A program made the translations under genes and the position numbers. From Bacteroidota bacterium (lineage in GTDB: Bacteria; Bacteroidota; Bacteroidia; Chitinophagales; BACL12), in NCBI GenBank assembly GCA_016715425.1, contig JADKAC010000005.1, positions 620,001 to 684,000 on the forward strand: a DNA stretch of 64,000 nucleotides, written 5' to 3'. Shown here in pieces: positions 8,113 through 17,938 of the stretch; position 1 is the stretch's first letter; each line of letters starts with the position of its first letter. The notes beneath the pieces are model-generated. The model made no database searches, was not told the origin of the DNA, and saw nothing but the letters and a program-made list of their open reading frames with translations.

Positions 8113-9156
8113 TTTCAGGGCTATTTTTAGAAGGTAAAATTTCTTGATAAATGCGGTCTAGCTCAGCATCAATAAATTGTTGCGCATAATTAACATAGCG
8201 ATAAAACTCGGGACTGTTTGCAGCATGCCCTGATATTTTTCTTACCATTGTTTCCGGCATACCTAAACTTAAAAGCGTAGTTATCGCTGTTCGTCTCATG
8301 GTGTGGGTGGATACAAGATCGCAGAAGCGATATGCCTTTCCATTTTTGTTCAAGTTCTTTATGATTCCATGTTTTTCCCTTTTCTTGCCTACTTCTTGGC
8401 ACCAACCTGCTTTCAAACATAATTCTTTAATATTCTCATTCAGGCGGTTGTTACTTACTTGAGGTAATAGTTGTTTTCTACCTCTGTACTTTTTTAAAAT
8501 TGCCACAGCATATTCTGGTAATTTAATACGAGTATCAACGGAAGTTTTACCGGATCGGACATTCAAATAATAAGATAGTGAAGTGCCTTCAACATTTGTT
8601 TTGGTGAGCGACATTAAATCAGAAAATCTTAATCCTACTGTACAACCAAACACAAAAGTGTCTTTGGTATATTGTAAATACACAGGAAGGGATTTTTCAA
8701 ATTCAATATCGTTAATTAGAAATTGTAATTGTTCAGGTGATACTACAATTATGGGCACACTCTCTTTTCGTACATAAAAGTTTTTTTGGAAATTTCCTGT
8801 AAAAATTAATTTTTCAGTATTCAGATAATTAAAAAAAGTTTTAATGATTTTAAAATGAAGTCCGACATAATTATCAAAACAACCTGAAGAATAAAGATGA
8901 GTTGAATATTTTTTATAGAAACGATTCCAATACAATCGCTCAGATTTCAATACTCTTTTATTGCTTCGGATCAGACTAAAATTCGTAAACGAATCCCTTC
9001 CTTTTCTTGAAACCTGATTGTTTCTCCAAGTACAACTTTATATTGATCAATTGTTCCTTTACGAATTTTTGATCCATCTTTTTTTAATCGTTTACCCGTT
9101 TCAGAATCGGAAATAAATTGTTTGAATAGTTGTATTAATTCAAATTCATTTTTCAT
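8087..9156 (-). CDS. Tyrosine recombinase/phage-type integrase (frameshifted as given)
   Basis: The catalytic part (8087-8950) has the tyrosine-recombinase residues in order: Arg in TVGLRFSD, HTMRR (HxxR), GH in KISGHAAN, and the nucleophile Tyr in the EFYRYVNY region. The N-terminal SAM-like part is coded from the ATG at 9156 (FELIQLFKQFISDSETGKRL) and runs into a stop at 8971. Adding one T to the run at 8978-8981 (minus strand) joins the two as RLRIFSLIRSNKRVLKSERL, giving about 355 residues, normal for the family. It is the first gene of the RHS cassette array and shares 26 bases with cassette E. It may have placed or shuffled the cassettes, but no att sites are evident. Confidence 0.75.
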
Positions 9157-9979
9157 TGCATTAATATTTGTTTAGGAAAATTTAATAAGGAAATGAAATT
9201 AAAAATATTTGAGAATGGGAATGGTGAATGTTGAATGAAATGATCAGTAATGAGTTTTTTAGTGAATAGTGAATAGTGAATGGTGAATAAAAAAAATCAG
9301 TGATGAATGATCAATGATGAATAATTAATAAGGAGTTTTTTAGTGAATAGTGAATAGTGAATGGTGAATAAAAAAAATCAATAATGAGTAATCAGTAACT
9401 AAAAGTCGAACGATAATTTTTTAACCTGAAACTCGAAACCCGAAACTTTTTTGTCAAAGTCAAAGTCAATAGTCTAAGTGAATAGTCAGTGGTTCTTTTC
9501 GCCAATCGCTAAAGGCCAATAGCTAATAGCCGAATAGTGAATAGTGAATAGTGAATGGTGAATAAAAAAAATCAATAATGAGTAATCAGTAACTAAAAGC
9601 CGAACGATAATTTTTTAACCTGAAACTAGAAACCCGAAACTTTTTTTGTCAAAGTCAAAGTCAATAGTCTAAGTGAATAGTCAGTGGTTCTTTTCGCCAA
9701 TCGCTAAAGGCCAATAGCTAATAGCCGAATAGTGAATAGTGAATAGTGAATGGTGAATAAAAAAAATCAATAATGAGTAATCAGTAACTAAAAGCCGAAC
9801 GATAATTTTTTAACCTGAAACTCGAAACCCGAAACTTTTTTTGTCAAAGTCAATAGTCAATAGTCAATGGTCAATGGTCAATAGTCAATAGTCAATAGTC
9901 AATGGTCCTTGCTCAAAGTCCACTGTCAATTGTCAACTGCATTTAACAACCCTTAACCAATGTTCTCTATCTTGAGGGT
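9157..9979. other. Gene-free stretch of heptanucleotide-word repeats
   Basis: This region between the recombinase and the M13 peptidase codes for nothing. It consists of words seven bases long repeated in runs: GTGAATA/GTGAATG, GTCAATA/GTCAATG, CTGAAAC/TCGAAAC/CCGAAAC and GCCAATA. They are separated by A- or T-rich spacers. A tandem array with a ~195-base unit lies inside it, and a shorter 81-base duplication (starts near 9252 and 9333) precedes that. Confidence 0.8.
9335..9860. repeat. ~195-bp tandem repeat, about 2.7 copies
   Basis: The same landmark (ATGGTGAATAAAAAAAATCA) begins at 9361, 9555 and 9750, a period of 194-195 bases. Each unit contains GTGAATA runs, ATGAGTAATCAGTAACTAAA, CCTGAAACTCGAAACCCGAA, GTCAAAGTCAA and CGCCAATCGCTAAAGGCCAA. 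Copies differ by only a few bases (for example AAAAGTCG against AAAAGCCG), so the duplication is recent. The third unit is incomplete and passes into a GTCAATA/GTCAATG run. Confidence 0.85.
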
Positions 9980-9987
9980 TAACTTTG
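9980..9987 (+). promoter_or_regulatory. -7 box of the M13 peptidase gene
   Basis: TAACTTTG is a perfect match to the Bacteroidota -7 consensus TAnnTTTG, 23 bases before the ATG at 10011. No good -33 TTTG is seen at the usual distance. Confidence 0.6.
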
Positions 9988-10010
9988 CAGACCAAAAAAA
10001 AATTATAGTA

Positions 10011-12038
10011 ATGCAAAAAAGTATTTTTCTGTTGGCAATAGTTGCCAGTATTTTAACCTCTTGTAAAAATGAAAAGGAAACTGTTTATACAGCCTTTGAT
10101 CCGGGTTCACTCGACACTACATTTAATCCGGGTGATGATTTCTATGAATATGTAAATGCAAAATGGATTGCATCGCATCCTATTCCTGCGGATAAAAGTC
10201 GCTTTGCTTCGTTTGATGCATTAGATGAATTGAGTAATACTACCTTACATAAAGTGATGGAAGATGCTGCCGCTGCAAAAAGTGAAAAGGGTAGCAATGC
10301 TCAAAAAGTAGGTGACTTTTGGTTTAGCGGAATGGATACTGTTGCAATTGAACAGGCAGGTATGGAACCATTGAAACCCTATATTGCTAAAATTGATGCA
10401 ATTGAAACTTCTGATGATTTAATTAAAGTTGCTGCTGAAATGCATGGCATGTATAACTTTCCAATTTTCAGCAATTGGGTAAGTCAGGATGCAATGAATA
10501 GCTCTGAACAAATTTTGGAATTATGGCAAGGTGGATTAGGCATGCCCGACCGTGATTATTATGTGCGCCCTGATGCGAAAAGCGAACAACTGCGCAAAGA
10601 TTATGTGCAGCATATTGCAAATCTCTTTAAACTTTCAGGAGTGGATAGTGAAGTTGCAAAGAAAAATGCAGAAATGATTATGCAGTTGGAAACACAACTT
10701 GCTGAAGCTTCAATGCGCCGTGTTGATATGCGTGATCCTTATGCGATTTATAATAAAATGACGAAGGAAGATTTAAATGTATTAGCACCTGCTATTAATT
10801 GGAATTTATATTTCACTGAAATAAAAGCACCTGAATTTACTTCATTAAATGTTGCGCAACCTGCATTTTTTACTCAGGTAAATGCATTGATGAAATCGGT
10901 TCCGCTAAATGATTGGAAAACTTATATGCAATTTCATTTATTGAATTTTGCAGCCGGTTATTTAAGCGGCGATTTCGTTGCCGAAAATTTTGATTTCTAT
11001 CAGAAAAAATTAGGTGGTGTACAGGAAATGAAACCGAGATGGAAACGTGTTGTTCAAGAAGCAAATAATGGATTAGGAGAAGCTTTAGGTCAGGAATATG
11101 TGAAAGTAGCTTTTAGTCCGGAGAGTAAAGAACGCATGAAAGTAATGATTGAAGATTTGCGTGCTTCATTAAGCGAACGTATTGATCAATTGGAATGGAT
11201 GAGCGATAGTACCAAACTGATGGCTCACCAAAAATTAGATGCGATTGCAATTAAAATTGGTTATCCTGATAAGTGGAGAGATTATTCCACATTGGAAATT
11301 GACAGAGGTCCTTATGTATTAAATGTAATTCGTGCTAACCAATTTGAATCGAAACGCAATATGGATAAAATTGGAAAACCGGTAGATAAAACAGAGTGGG
11401 GTATGAGTCCGCAAACGGTGAATGCATATTACAATCCATCCAATAATGAAATTGTTTTTCCTGCGGCAATATTGCAACCACCATTCTTTGATCCGAATGC
11501 AGATGATGCTTTAAATTATGGTGGCATCGGTGCAGTAATAGGTCATGAAATAACACATGGTTTTGATGATCAAGGTCGTCAGTTTGATGCAGAAGGAAAT
11601 TTAAAACAATGGTGGACTAGTGATGATGATTCTCGTTTTAAAGACAGAGCGAATGTTGTGGTAACGCAATTCAATTCTTATTGTCCATTAGATAGTGTTT
11701 GCATTGATGGTATGTTGACTTTGGGTGAAAATATTGCAGACTTCGGTGGACTCACTGTTGCTTATAATGCATTTAAAAGAACAGACGAATATAAATCAGA
11801 AACATCTATAGATGGATTCACACCATCACAACGATTTTTTATTGGCTTTGCAAGAATTTGGGCGGGTGCATACAGAGAAGAATCAATGCGCACACAATTG
11901 CTTACAAATCCACATAGCCCAGGCAAATGGCGAGTAAATGGTACCTTAACCAATATGCCTGAATGGTATGCTGCATTTGGAATTAAAGAAGGTGATAAGC
12001 TTTATAAACCGGAAGATCAAAGAGCAATGATCTGGTAA
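10011..12038 (+). CDS. M13 family (neprilysin/PepO-like) zinc metallopeptidase lipoprotein
   Basis: The 675-residue product starts at 10011, not at the first ATG (9960), because the promoter box lies between them and residue 1 then begins a clean lipoprotein signal ending LTSC. Domain order is typical of M13: a long N-terminal cap domain and a C-terminal catalytic domain with VIGHEITHGFDDQ (H512, E513, H516) and GENIADFGG, in which E573 is the third zinc ligand. An essential arginine-rich end (WRVNGTLTNMPEW) is also present. Length is normal. It should be anchored in the periplasm or on the surface and degrade peptides. A strong terminator follows directly, so it is a single-gene unit. Confidence 0.93.
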   Translation: MQKSIFLLAIVASILTSCKNEKETVYTAFDPGSLDTTFNPGDDFYEYVNAKWIASHPIPADKSRFASFDALDELSNTTLHKVMEDAAAAKSEKGSNAQKVGDFWFSGMDTVAIEQAGMEPLKPYIAKIDAIETSDDLIKVAAEMHGMYNFPIFSNWVSQDAMNSSEQILELWQGGLGMPDRDYYVRPDAKSEQLRKDYVQHIANLFKLSGVDSEVAKKNAEMIMQLETQLAEASMRRVDMRDPYAIYNKMTKEDLNVLAPAINWNLYFTEIKAPEFTSLNVAQPAFFTQVNALMKSVPLNDWKTYMQFHLLNFAAGYLSGDFVAENFDFYQKKLGGVQEMKPRWKRVVQEANNGLGEALGQEYVKVAFSPESKERMKVMIEDLRASLSERIDQLEWMSDSTKLMAHQKLDAIAIKIGYPDKWRDYSTLEIDRGPYVLNVIRANQFESKRNMDKIGKPVDKTEWGMSPQTVNAYYNPSNNEIVFPAAILQPPFFDPNADDALNYGGIGAVIGHEITHGFDDQGRQFDAEGNLKQWWTSDDDSRFKDRANVVVTQFNSYCPLDSVCIDGMLTLGENIADFGGLTVAYNAFKRTDEYKSETSIDGFTPSQRFFIGFARIWAGAYREESMRTQLLTNPHSPGKWRVNGTLTNMPEWYAAFGIKEGDKLYKPEDQRAMIW

Positions 12039-12047
12039 ATTATTCTC

Positions 12048-12075
12048 ATCCCGCTTTCGAGCGGGATTTTTTTTT
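12048..12075 (+). terminator. Rho-independent terminator after the M13 peptidase gene
   Basis: ATCCCGCT and AGCGGGAT form a perfect 8-base stem closed by a TTCG tetraloop and followed by a run of nine T. It lies 10 bases after the stop codon. Confidence 0.9.
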
Positions 12076-12080
12076 ACTAT

Positions 12081-12088
12081 TACATTTG
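12081..12088 (+). promoter_or_regulatory. -7 box before the DUF481-like gene
   Basis: TACATTTG matches TAnnTTTG and ends only four bases before the ATG at 12093. This would make the transcript leaderless or nearly so. Confidence 0.45.
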
Positions 12089-12092
12089 TGCC

Positions 12093-13120
12093 ATGCGCAT
12101 ACTTCTTTGTTTTTGTTTCTTCACCGGATTATTTTTTTCGCATTTGAATACATGTCTTGCGCAAGATGTCTTGTATTTATTTAATGGTGATATCTACAAT
12201 GGAAAAGTAATTCATGTGGAAGCAGCCCGCTTGCGCTTTGATGGAAAAAAAACAGGCATCATCAATATTAAATTGAAAGATATTAAAAGCATTAAGTCGG
12301 ATGTGAATGCTATTTCAATGGAATTATTAAACAGTGAAAGTTATTATGGTTGGTTAGATACACTTGCCCCTCCGGGTTACAGCAGGTTTTATAATCTGGA
12401 TGATACATTCGCTATCAGAATAGATAGTATTTCTCAACTCACTTCTATTCGTACTTCTTTTTCAATAGATTTCGTGGAAGTATAACTGCCGGTATGAGTT
12501 ATACCAAAGCGAATAATTATTTGAGTGGAAATGGAAATGTTGACCTGACATATTATGCTCGTAATTATTTTATCTCCAATAAATTTTCTGCAAATGGCTC
12601 TAATAATGATGGAGATTATATTACTGAACGTGCATCCAATAATTTAACAGGATTGTACGAAGCGAATAAGCATATAAACTATATCGCTATGTTCACTTTT
12701 TATAAATCTGTTGAGTTGGGATTGGATCATCGTTATACTTTAGGATTTGGTGTTGGGAATTATTTATATAAATCAAGAATTCAAAATTTACAAGCGTATG
12801 TATTAATTAATGCATTAAAAGAAAAAGATTTGGAAGGAACAGTTTCTGATTTTTTAATGCAGTATCCGGTTGGCTTAAGTTATAATTTATACTTATACAA
12901 TAAGCATACTTTGCAATTATCTATTGATAATGTTTTTACAACGATTCCAAGTCAAAGTTGGAGAATGCGATTTGATCAAAACATTACATTCAGATACGAA
13001 CTTATTAAAGATTTGTATTTATCCCTTTCAGGATATCTCAATTATGACTCCGATCCTTCTTCTGCTGCAACCAGTAAAACTGACTATGGTATAAACACTG
13101 GTGTGAGTATTAGTTTTTAG
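12093..13120 (+). CDS. DUF481-family outer-membrane protein (frameshifted as given)
   Basis: The first frame (12093-12485) gives a signal peptide ending TCLAQ and a small beta domain (VLYLFNGDIYNGKVIHVEAA, KLKDIKSIKS). The second (12494-13120) gives a beta-barrel-like DUF481 region (SYTKANNYLSGNGNVDL and repeated alternating strands to an aromatic C-terminal F). Adding one T to the run at 12458-12462 joins them as RTSFFNRFRGSITAGMSYTK, which reads like the usual domain junction. Intact length would be about 340 residues. The family is a salt-induced-type outer-membrane protein of unknown function. The gene is either a recent pseudogene or intact with a consensus error. I favour the latter because neighbouring genes have the same defect. 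Confidence 0.75.
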
Positions 13121-13147
13121 TATTTAAATTTGTCGAAATTATAAGTT

Positions 13148-13716
13148 ATGAATATTTTAAAAGTAAGTCTAGTAGTGCTTTTTGTAAGTACACTGTTTTC
13201 CTGTTCCACCGTGTATGTAGATTCCATGAAACCTAAAGGAGTTGATTATAGTGGAATTAAATCTTTCGCTTGGGTAAACCCGGTAGATGCTGACGGAGCA
13301 CACAGATATGATGATAAAATTTATGCACCTGTTATATTAAAAACTGCAACAAATGCATTACTCACAAAAGGGATGGTATTAGATACATTAAATCCTCAAG
13401 TAGTGTTTGTTTTGATACACAAATTACGCAAGTGAAAGAATATGTTCAGGATGGTCCTGATGTATATGCTGGTGTGGGTTTTGGCGGTCCTTATTATTAT
13501 GGCGGTTTTTCTGCGCCTATTTATCAGAGTGATGTACGTGAAGTAACCAGTAATGAAGGTATGCTTGTTATCGAAATGTGGGATCCTATAAATTCAAAAT
13601 TACTATGGCGTGGATGGGCTTCTCAAACAGTTTCTATGAGTACTGATATGGATACGGATGTAGAACGTGCCTCGAAATTTATTATTGATAAACTTCCTAT
13701 TTCTGTAAAGAAGTAA
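13148..13716 (+). CDS. DUF4136-domain lipoprotein (frameshifted as given)
   Basis: The first half (from ATG 13148) has a lipoprotein signal ending LFSC and the start of a DUF4136 domain (YSGIKSFAWVNP). It runs out of frame at 13410-13413, where adding one T gives VVFVFDTQITQVKEYVQDGP and continues to the stop at 13714-13716. The second half has a glycine/tyrosine stretch (GVGFGGPYYYGGFSAP) and the typical end LVIEMWDPINSKLLWRGWAS. The restored length of about 188 residues is normal. The protein should be anchored in the envelope; its role is unknown. It follows the DUF481 gene by 27 bases and is probably co-transcribed. Confidence 0.75.
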
Positions 13717-13730
13717 ACACTCATTGAAGC

Positions 13731-15505
13731 TTACATTTTTTCGGGAGCTTCTATTCCCAATAATTTCAGACCGTGTTGTAAAATTTCGCTTGTAATTTTT
13801 ATAAGCGAAATTCGAAGTGAAGCTTTATCTGTAGTTTCTGCTTTTAATACTGAATGCTCTGCATAAAATTTATTGAATGTTTTTGCCAGCGCATATAAAT
13901 AATTTGCAATGTCTGCTGGCGAATATGCTTCGGCAGCTTTTTCAATCACAGACGTATATTGATCGTGTAACACTATTAATTCTTTTTCTAAAGGCAATAG
14001 ATTTTTTTCTGTAATTGTAATTGGAGCATTTCCATATTTTCTTAAAATACTTTTAATACGTGCGTAGGTATATTGAATAAATGGACCTGTGTTTCCTTGA
14101 AGGTCAATTGATTCTTTGGGATTAAATAAAATTCTTTTTTTAGGATCTACTTTCAGAATAAAATATTTTAATGCACCCAATCCTATTTGATTTGCTACGG
14201 CTATTTTTTCTTCCGCATCGAAGTCAAAACCTTTTTCTGATTGATCAATAAATTCTACTGCATTCTTTGTTATTTCGTCAATAAGTTCATCTGCATCTAC
14301 CACTGTTCCTTCTCGACTTTTCATTTTCCCTTCCGGTAAATCTACCATACCATAATTCAAATGATATATTCCATTGGCATAAGGTTCTTGTAATTTTTGT
14401 AATACAAGTTTTAATACTTTAAAATGATAATCCTGTTCATTGGCAACCACATATACCGAAGTATCCATTTCAAAATCTGAATAGCGTTGTTTTGCAACAC
14501 CGATATCTTGTGTAATATAAACCGAAGTACCATCGCTGCGCAACAATACTTTTTCATCCAAACCATCCTCAGTTAGATCTACCCAAACAGAACCATCAGG
14601 TTTTTTATAAAAAATATTTTTTTCTAATCCTTCTAAAACAAGATCACGTCCTTTCGAAAAATTTTCTGACTCTAAATAATCTTTTTCAAATGCAACTCCT
14701 ATTTTTTTGTAGGTGATATTAAAGCCTGCATACACCCAACTATTCATTGTATTCCAAAGTGCCAATACATCTTTATCTCCCGCTTCCCATTTGCGCAGCA
14801 TATCTGTTGCTTCTAAATAAATGGGTGCAATCTTTTCTGCTTCTTCTTTTGTTTTACCACTTGCAATTAATGCGGTGATTTCTTTTCTAAAATTCTAGAA
14901 TATTCCACATAAAATTTTCCAACAAAATGATCGCCTTTAGTATTTGTGCTTTCAGGAGTGCTGCTATTTCCTTTACGCAAATAGGCTACCATGCTTTTGC
15001 AAATTGCAATTCCTCGATCATTATAAATATTTACATGATGCACTTCATTACCTGCAGCTTGAAGAATATTTGCAGTAGAATATCCGAGCAACATATTTCT
15101 AACATGACCAAGATGCAGTGGTTTATTTGTATTTGGTCCGCAATATTCAACCACAATTTTTTTAGGGTTGAAAATGGTAATATTCCAATTGCTGATACCA
15201 GTATTTTGTTGAAGAATTGTTATCCAGAAATTATTTGAAAGTGTAATATTTAAAAATCCTTTTACAACATTAAATGAGACAACCTGATCGTAATTCGCTT
15301 TTAATGCATTGCCAATTGTATTCGCAGTGAGTTCAGGATTTTGTCTTGAAATTTTTGTGAATGGAAAAACCACAAGAGTATAATCTCCATCAAATTCGGG
15401 CGGTGTAATATCTAATCGGATATTATTTGTTTGATCACCTGCATCATAAAGTTGATTGAGTGTAGCAACAATTTTATTACGCAAAATTTCTACTGCGTGC
15501 ATCAC
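13731..15505 (-). CDS. argS: Arginine-tRNA ligase (frameshifted as given)
   Basis: The N-terminal frame (14867-15505) contains the Arg-tRNA synthetase N-domain and the class I signature in GPNTNKPLHLGHVRNMLLGY. The C-terminal frame (13731-14801) has the rest of the catalytic domain (TSVYITQDIGVAKQRY, KSREGTVVDADELIDE) and the anticodon-binding domain (GPFIQYTYARIKSILRKYG). Adding one T to the run at 14889-14892 (minus strand) joins them through RKEITALIASGKTKEEAEKI and ATDMLRKWEAG, giving about 592 residues, normal for the family. An essential, single-copy type of gene is unlikely to be dead, so the break is probably a sequence error. Its ATG overlaps the arginase stop by four bases. Confidence 0.9.
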
Positions 15506-16455
15506 AATCTTTTTTCAATTTCCATTGTAGCTTGTTCTAATATTTCTAATGCTACCTCTGCCATCATATTTTTCTTGTTGTCCAATGTTGGATTTACTTC
15601 TGTGATTTCGATACAACATACTTTCGGATTGCGCACCAGTCCGGTCATTAATTGGAATGCTTCACTTTCATATAGGCCACTTTTTACCGGTGTGCCTGTT
15701 CCTCTCGAAACATTTGAATCCATACTGTCCACATCAAAAGAAATATAAATATGTGTGCAATGCTCCAAACGTTTCATTGCATCATCCACTACATATTGAA
15801 TTCCGGTTTCACGCATTTTTTGCACAGAATAGACTTTTGCACTATTTTTTTTCAATAAAAATTTTTCTGCCTTTTCTGTATCTCTGAGTGCGATAAATAC
15901 GATTTCTTTAAAAGTAACTTTTGGTGTGATGCCTCCTACTTTTTTCAATTTCTCCCAGGCTTCAATAGTTTGCTTTTCCGGTTGGTTTATTTGACATACT
16001 TTATTATCAATTGCAACAGCAGTTGCTAAAGGCATACCGTGTAAATTTCCGGAAGGTGTTGTATAAGGTGAATGTAAATCCGCATGCGCATCTACCCAGA
16101 TAATTCCAATTTTTTCTTTGGGATACGCCATTTTAATTCCTGCAATTGTACCACCTGCATTGCTGTGATCGCCGGAAATTATTATTGGAAACTCACCTGC
16201 CAGTAAAGAATTTTTCACTTCATCGGAAATACGGTGATACATATCTAATATGTATTGAATTTTAATAGAGTAAGAAGTTTCAATATCGTCCAGCACTTCA
16301 TCATTATTGCTGGGAACAATGGTGGGAGGATGTTCTTTAAAATATTTGCTGCCTTTTGTCCACGCCGCTACACGAATAGCATCGAAACCTAATCCTGAGC
16401 CTCGTGTGCCTGCACCTAATTCTGAATTTACTGAAATTATTTTTGCCTTCTTCAT
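15502..16455 (-). CDS. rocF: Arginase-family ureohydrolase
   Basis: This 317-residue enzyme should hydrolyse arginine to ornithine and urea. Manganese ligands are present in SGDHSNAGG (H97), WVDAHADLHSP (D122, H124, D126) and SFDVDSMD (D241, D243), followed by EVNPTLDNKKNM. The N-terminal SELGAGTRGSGLGFDAIRVA is characteristic of the Bacteroidota arginase group rather than agmatinases, though substrate cannot be proved here. It overlaps argS by four bases and is divergent from arginine decarboxylase, so three arginine-consuming genes sit together. A -7 box ends eight bases before the ATG. Confidence 0.85.
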   Translation of the reverse strand: MKKAKIISVNSELGAGTRGSGLGFDAIRVAAWTKGSKYFKEHPPTIVPSNNDEVLDDIETSYSIKIQYILDMYHRISDEVKNSLLAGEFPIIISGDHSNAGGTIAGIKMAYPKEKIGIIWVDAHADLHSPYTTPSGNLHGMPLATAVAIDNKVCQINQPEKQTIEAWEKLKKVGGITPKVTFKEIVFIALRDTEKAEKFLLKKNSAKVYSVQKMRETGIQYVVDDAMKRLEHCTHIYISFDVDSMDSNVSRGTGTPVKSGLYESEAFQLMTGLVRNPKVCCIEITEVNPTLDNKKNMMAEVALEILEQATMEIEKRL

Positions 16456-16462
16456 ATAACTG

Positions 16463-16470
16463 CAAAGTTA
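16463..16470 (-). promoter_or_regulatory. -7 box of the arginase-argS unit
   Basis: On the minus strand TAACTTTG fits TAnnTTTG, seven bases before the ATG at 16455, implying a leaderless or very short-leader transcript. Confidence 0.6.
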
Positions 16471-16529
16471 TTATTTTTACCCTGCTAAAAATATTGAACG
16501 TTTAAAACAAAAAACATCAACAACAAGAA

Positions 16530-17930
16530 GTGAAAAATACCTATCTTGATCTTATCCAACAAACATTTTATTTTCCACAGGATGGCTTTGAAGTAAAAGA
16601 TAACTATCTGCATTTTAACGGCATTCCTTTAAAAGAACTAATTGAACGGTTTGGTACACCATTGCGTCTTACCTATTTGCCGAAAATAAGTCAGCAAATA
16701 CAAAAGGCAAAGAGACTGTTCAGCAGCTCTATTGAAAAGCATGATTATAAAGGCAAATATTATTATTGCTATTGCACTAAGAGTTCGCATTTTGCGCATG
16801 TGTTGGATGAAGCCTTGAAAAATGATATTCACTTAGAAACTTCTTCTGCATTTGATATTGATATTGTCGAAAAATTATATCTCAATAAACGCATTACAAA
16901 AAATACATTTATCATTTGCAATGGATTTAAAACCAGAGAATATACACAGCGCATATGTAAATTGGCAAACCTGGATTTTAAAATAATTCCTGTACTGGAT
17001 AATATTTATGAGTTACAGGAATATGAGGATATGATTATTAATGAGTGTGAATTGGGAATCAGAATTGCCGCTGAAGAGCAACCAGAATTTCAATTATATA
17101 CTTCACGTCTTGGAATAAGATATTCGCAAATAAAAGATTTTTATCTGGATAAAATAAAACCTAATCCGAAATTTAAATTGCGAATGTTGCATTTCTTTAT
17201 TAATAGTGGGATTCAAGATAAAATTTATTACTGGAATGAATTGGGTAAATCACTGAAAGTGTATTGTGAATTAAAGAAAGTGTGCCCTGAGCTTACGGCA
17301 TTAAATATCGGTGGTGGTTTTCCAGTTCGCAATTCATTGGGGTTTGATTATGACTTTCAATATATGATTGATGAAATCATCAATAAAGTAAAACTGACTT
17401 GTGAGCAGGAGGGGGTTTCAGTGCCGGACATATTTACGGAGTTCGGCAGTTTTACTGTTGCTGAAAGTGGTGCATTAATTTTTCAAGTGCTTGCAGAAAA
17501 ACAACAAAATGATAGTGAGCGGTGGTACATGATTGATAATTCATTGATGACTACAATGCCGGATGCATGGGGAATAAATCAAAGATTTATTTTATTACCA
17601 ATAAATAAATGGGGCAATGAGGTACAACGTGCGAATGTGGGTGGATTAAGTTGTGATCAGATGGATTATTATAATTCTGAGATACATGCCAATGAAGTGT
17701 ATTTGCCAGTGATGGATAAAAATGAACCATTGTATATTGGATTTTTTCATACGGGTGCTTATCAGGAATCAATATCCGGTTATGGTGGAATTAAGCATTG
17801 CCTTATTCCTTCACCACAACATATTCTTATTGATAAAAATGCAGATGGTTCGCTGCGTTATTCTATGTTTGCAGATCAACAAAAGGTGGAAAGTATGATG
17901 CATATTCTGGGTTACGACGGAATGCAATAA
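16530..17930 (+). CDS. speA: Biosynthetic arginine decarboxylase, Bacteroidota type
   Basis: This 466-residue PLP enzyme of the alanine-racemase-fold group starts at a GTG (16530); no ATG is available upstream. Lysine 84 in YYCYCTKSSHF is the expected Schiff-base residue. LETSSAFDIDIVEKL, LNIGGGFPVRNS, FTEFGSFTVAESG and GGLSCDQMDYYN are the cofactor- and substrate-binding blocks. It converts arginine to agmatine, the first step of polyamine synthesis. It is shorter than the E. coli-type SpeA but normal for Bacteroidota. The divergently transcribed arginase competes for the same substrate. Confidence 0.9.
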   Translation: MKNTYLDLIQQTFYFPQDGFEVKDNYLHFNGIPLKELIERFGTPLRLTYLPKISQQIQKAKRLFSSSIEKHDYKGKYYYCYCTKSSHFAHVLDEALKNDIHLETSSAFDIDIVEKLYLNKRITKNTFIICNGFKTREYTQRICKLANLDFKIIPVLDNIYELQEYEDMIINECELGIRIAAEEQPEFQLYTSRLGIRYSQIKDFYLDKIKPNPKFKLRMLHFFINSGIQDKIYYWNELGKSLKVYCELKKVCPELTALNIGGGFPVRNSLGFDYDFQYMIDEIINKVKLTCEQEGVSVPDIFTEFGSFTVAESGALIFQVLAEKQQNDSERWYMIDNSLMTTMPDAWGINQRFILLPINKWGNEVQRANVGGLSCDQMDYYNSEIHANEVYLPVMDKNEPLYIGFFHTGAYQESISGYGGIKHCLIPSPQHILIDKNADGSLRYSMFADQQKVESMMHILGYDGMQ

Positions 17931-17938
17931 TCAATAAA

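Noticed and set aside
8960..9000. Programmed frameshift in the recombinase
   Set aside because: The ATTTTAG run is not a canonical slippery heptamer, and neighbouring genes have the same one-base loss, so an error or indel is simpler.
9335..9860. Possible CRISPR array in the tandem repeats
   Set aside because: Unit length (~195 bases), near-identical whole units without unique spacers and absence of cas genes exclude it.
9960..10010. Upstream start of the M13 peptidase at 9960
   Set aside because: It lies before the -7 box and would put 17 extra residues before a good lipoprotein signal.
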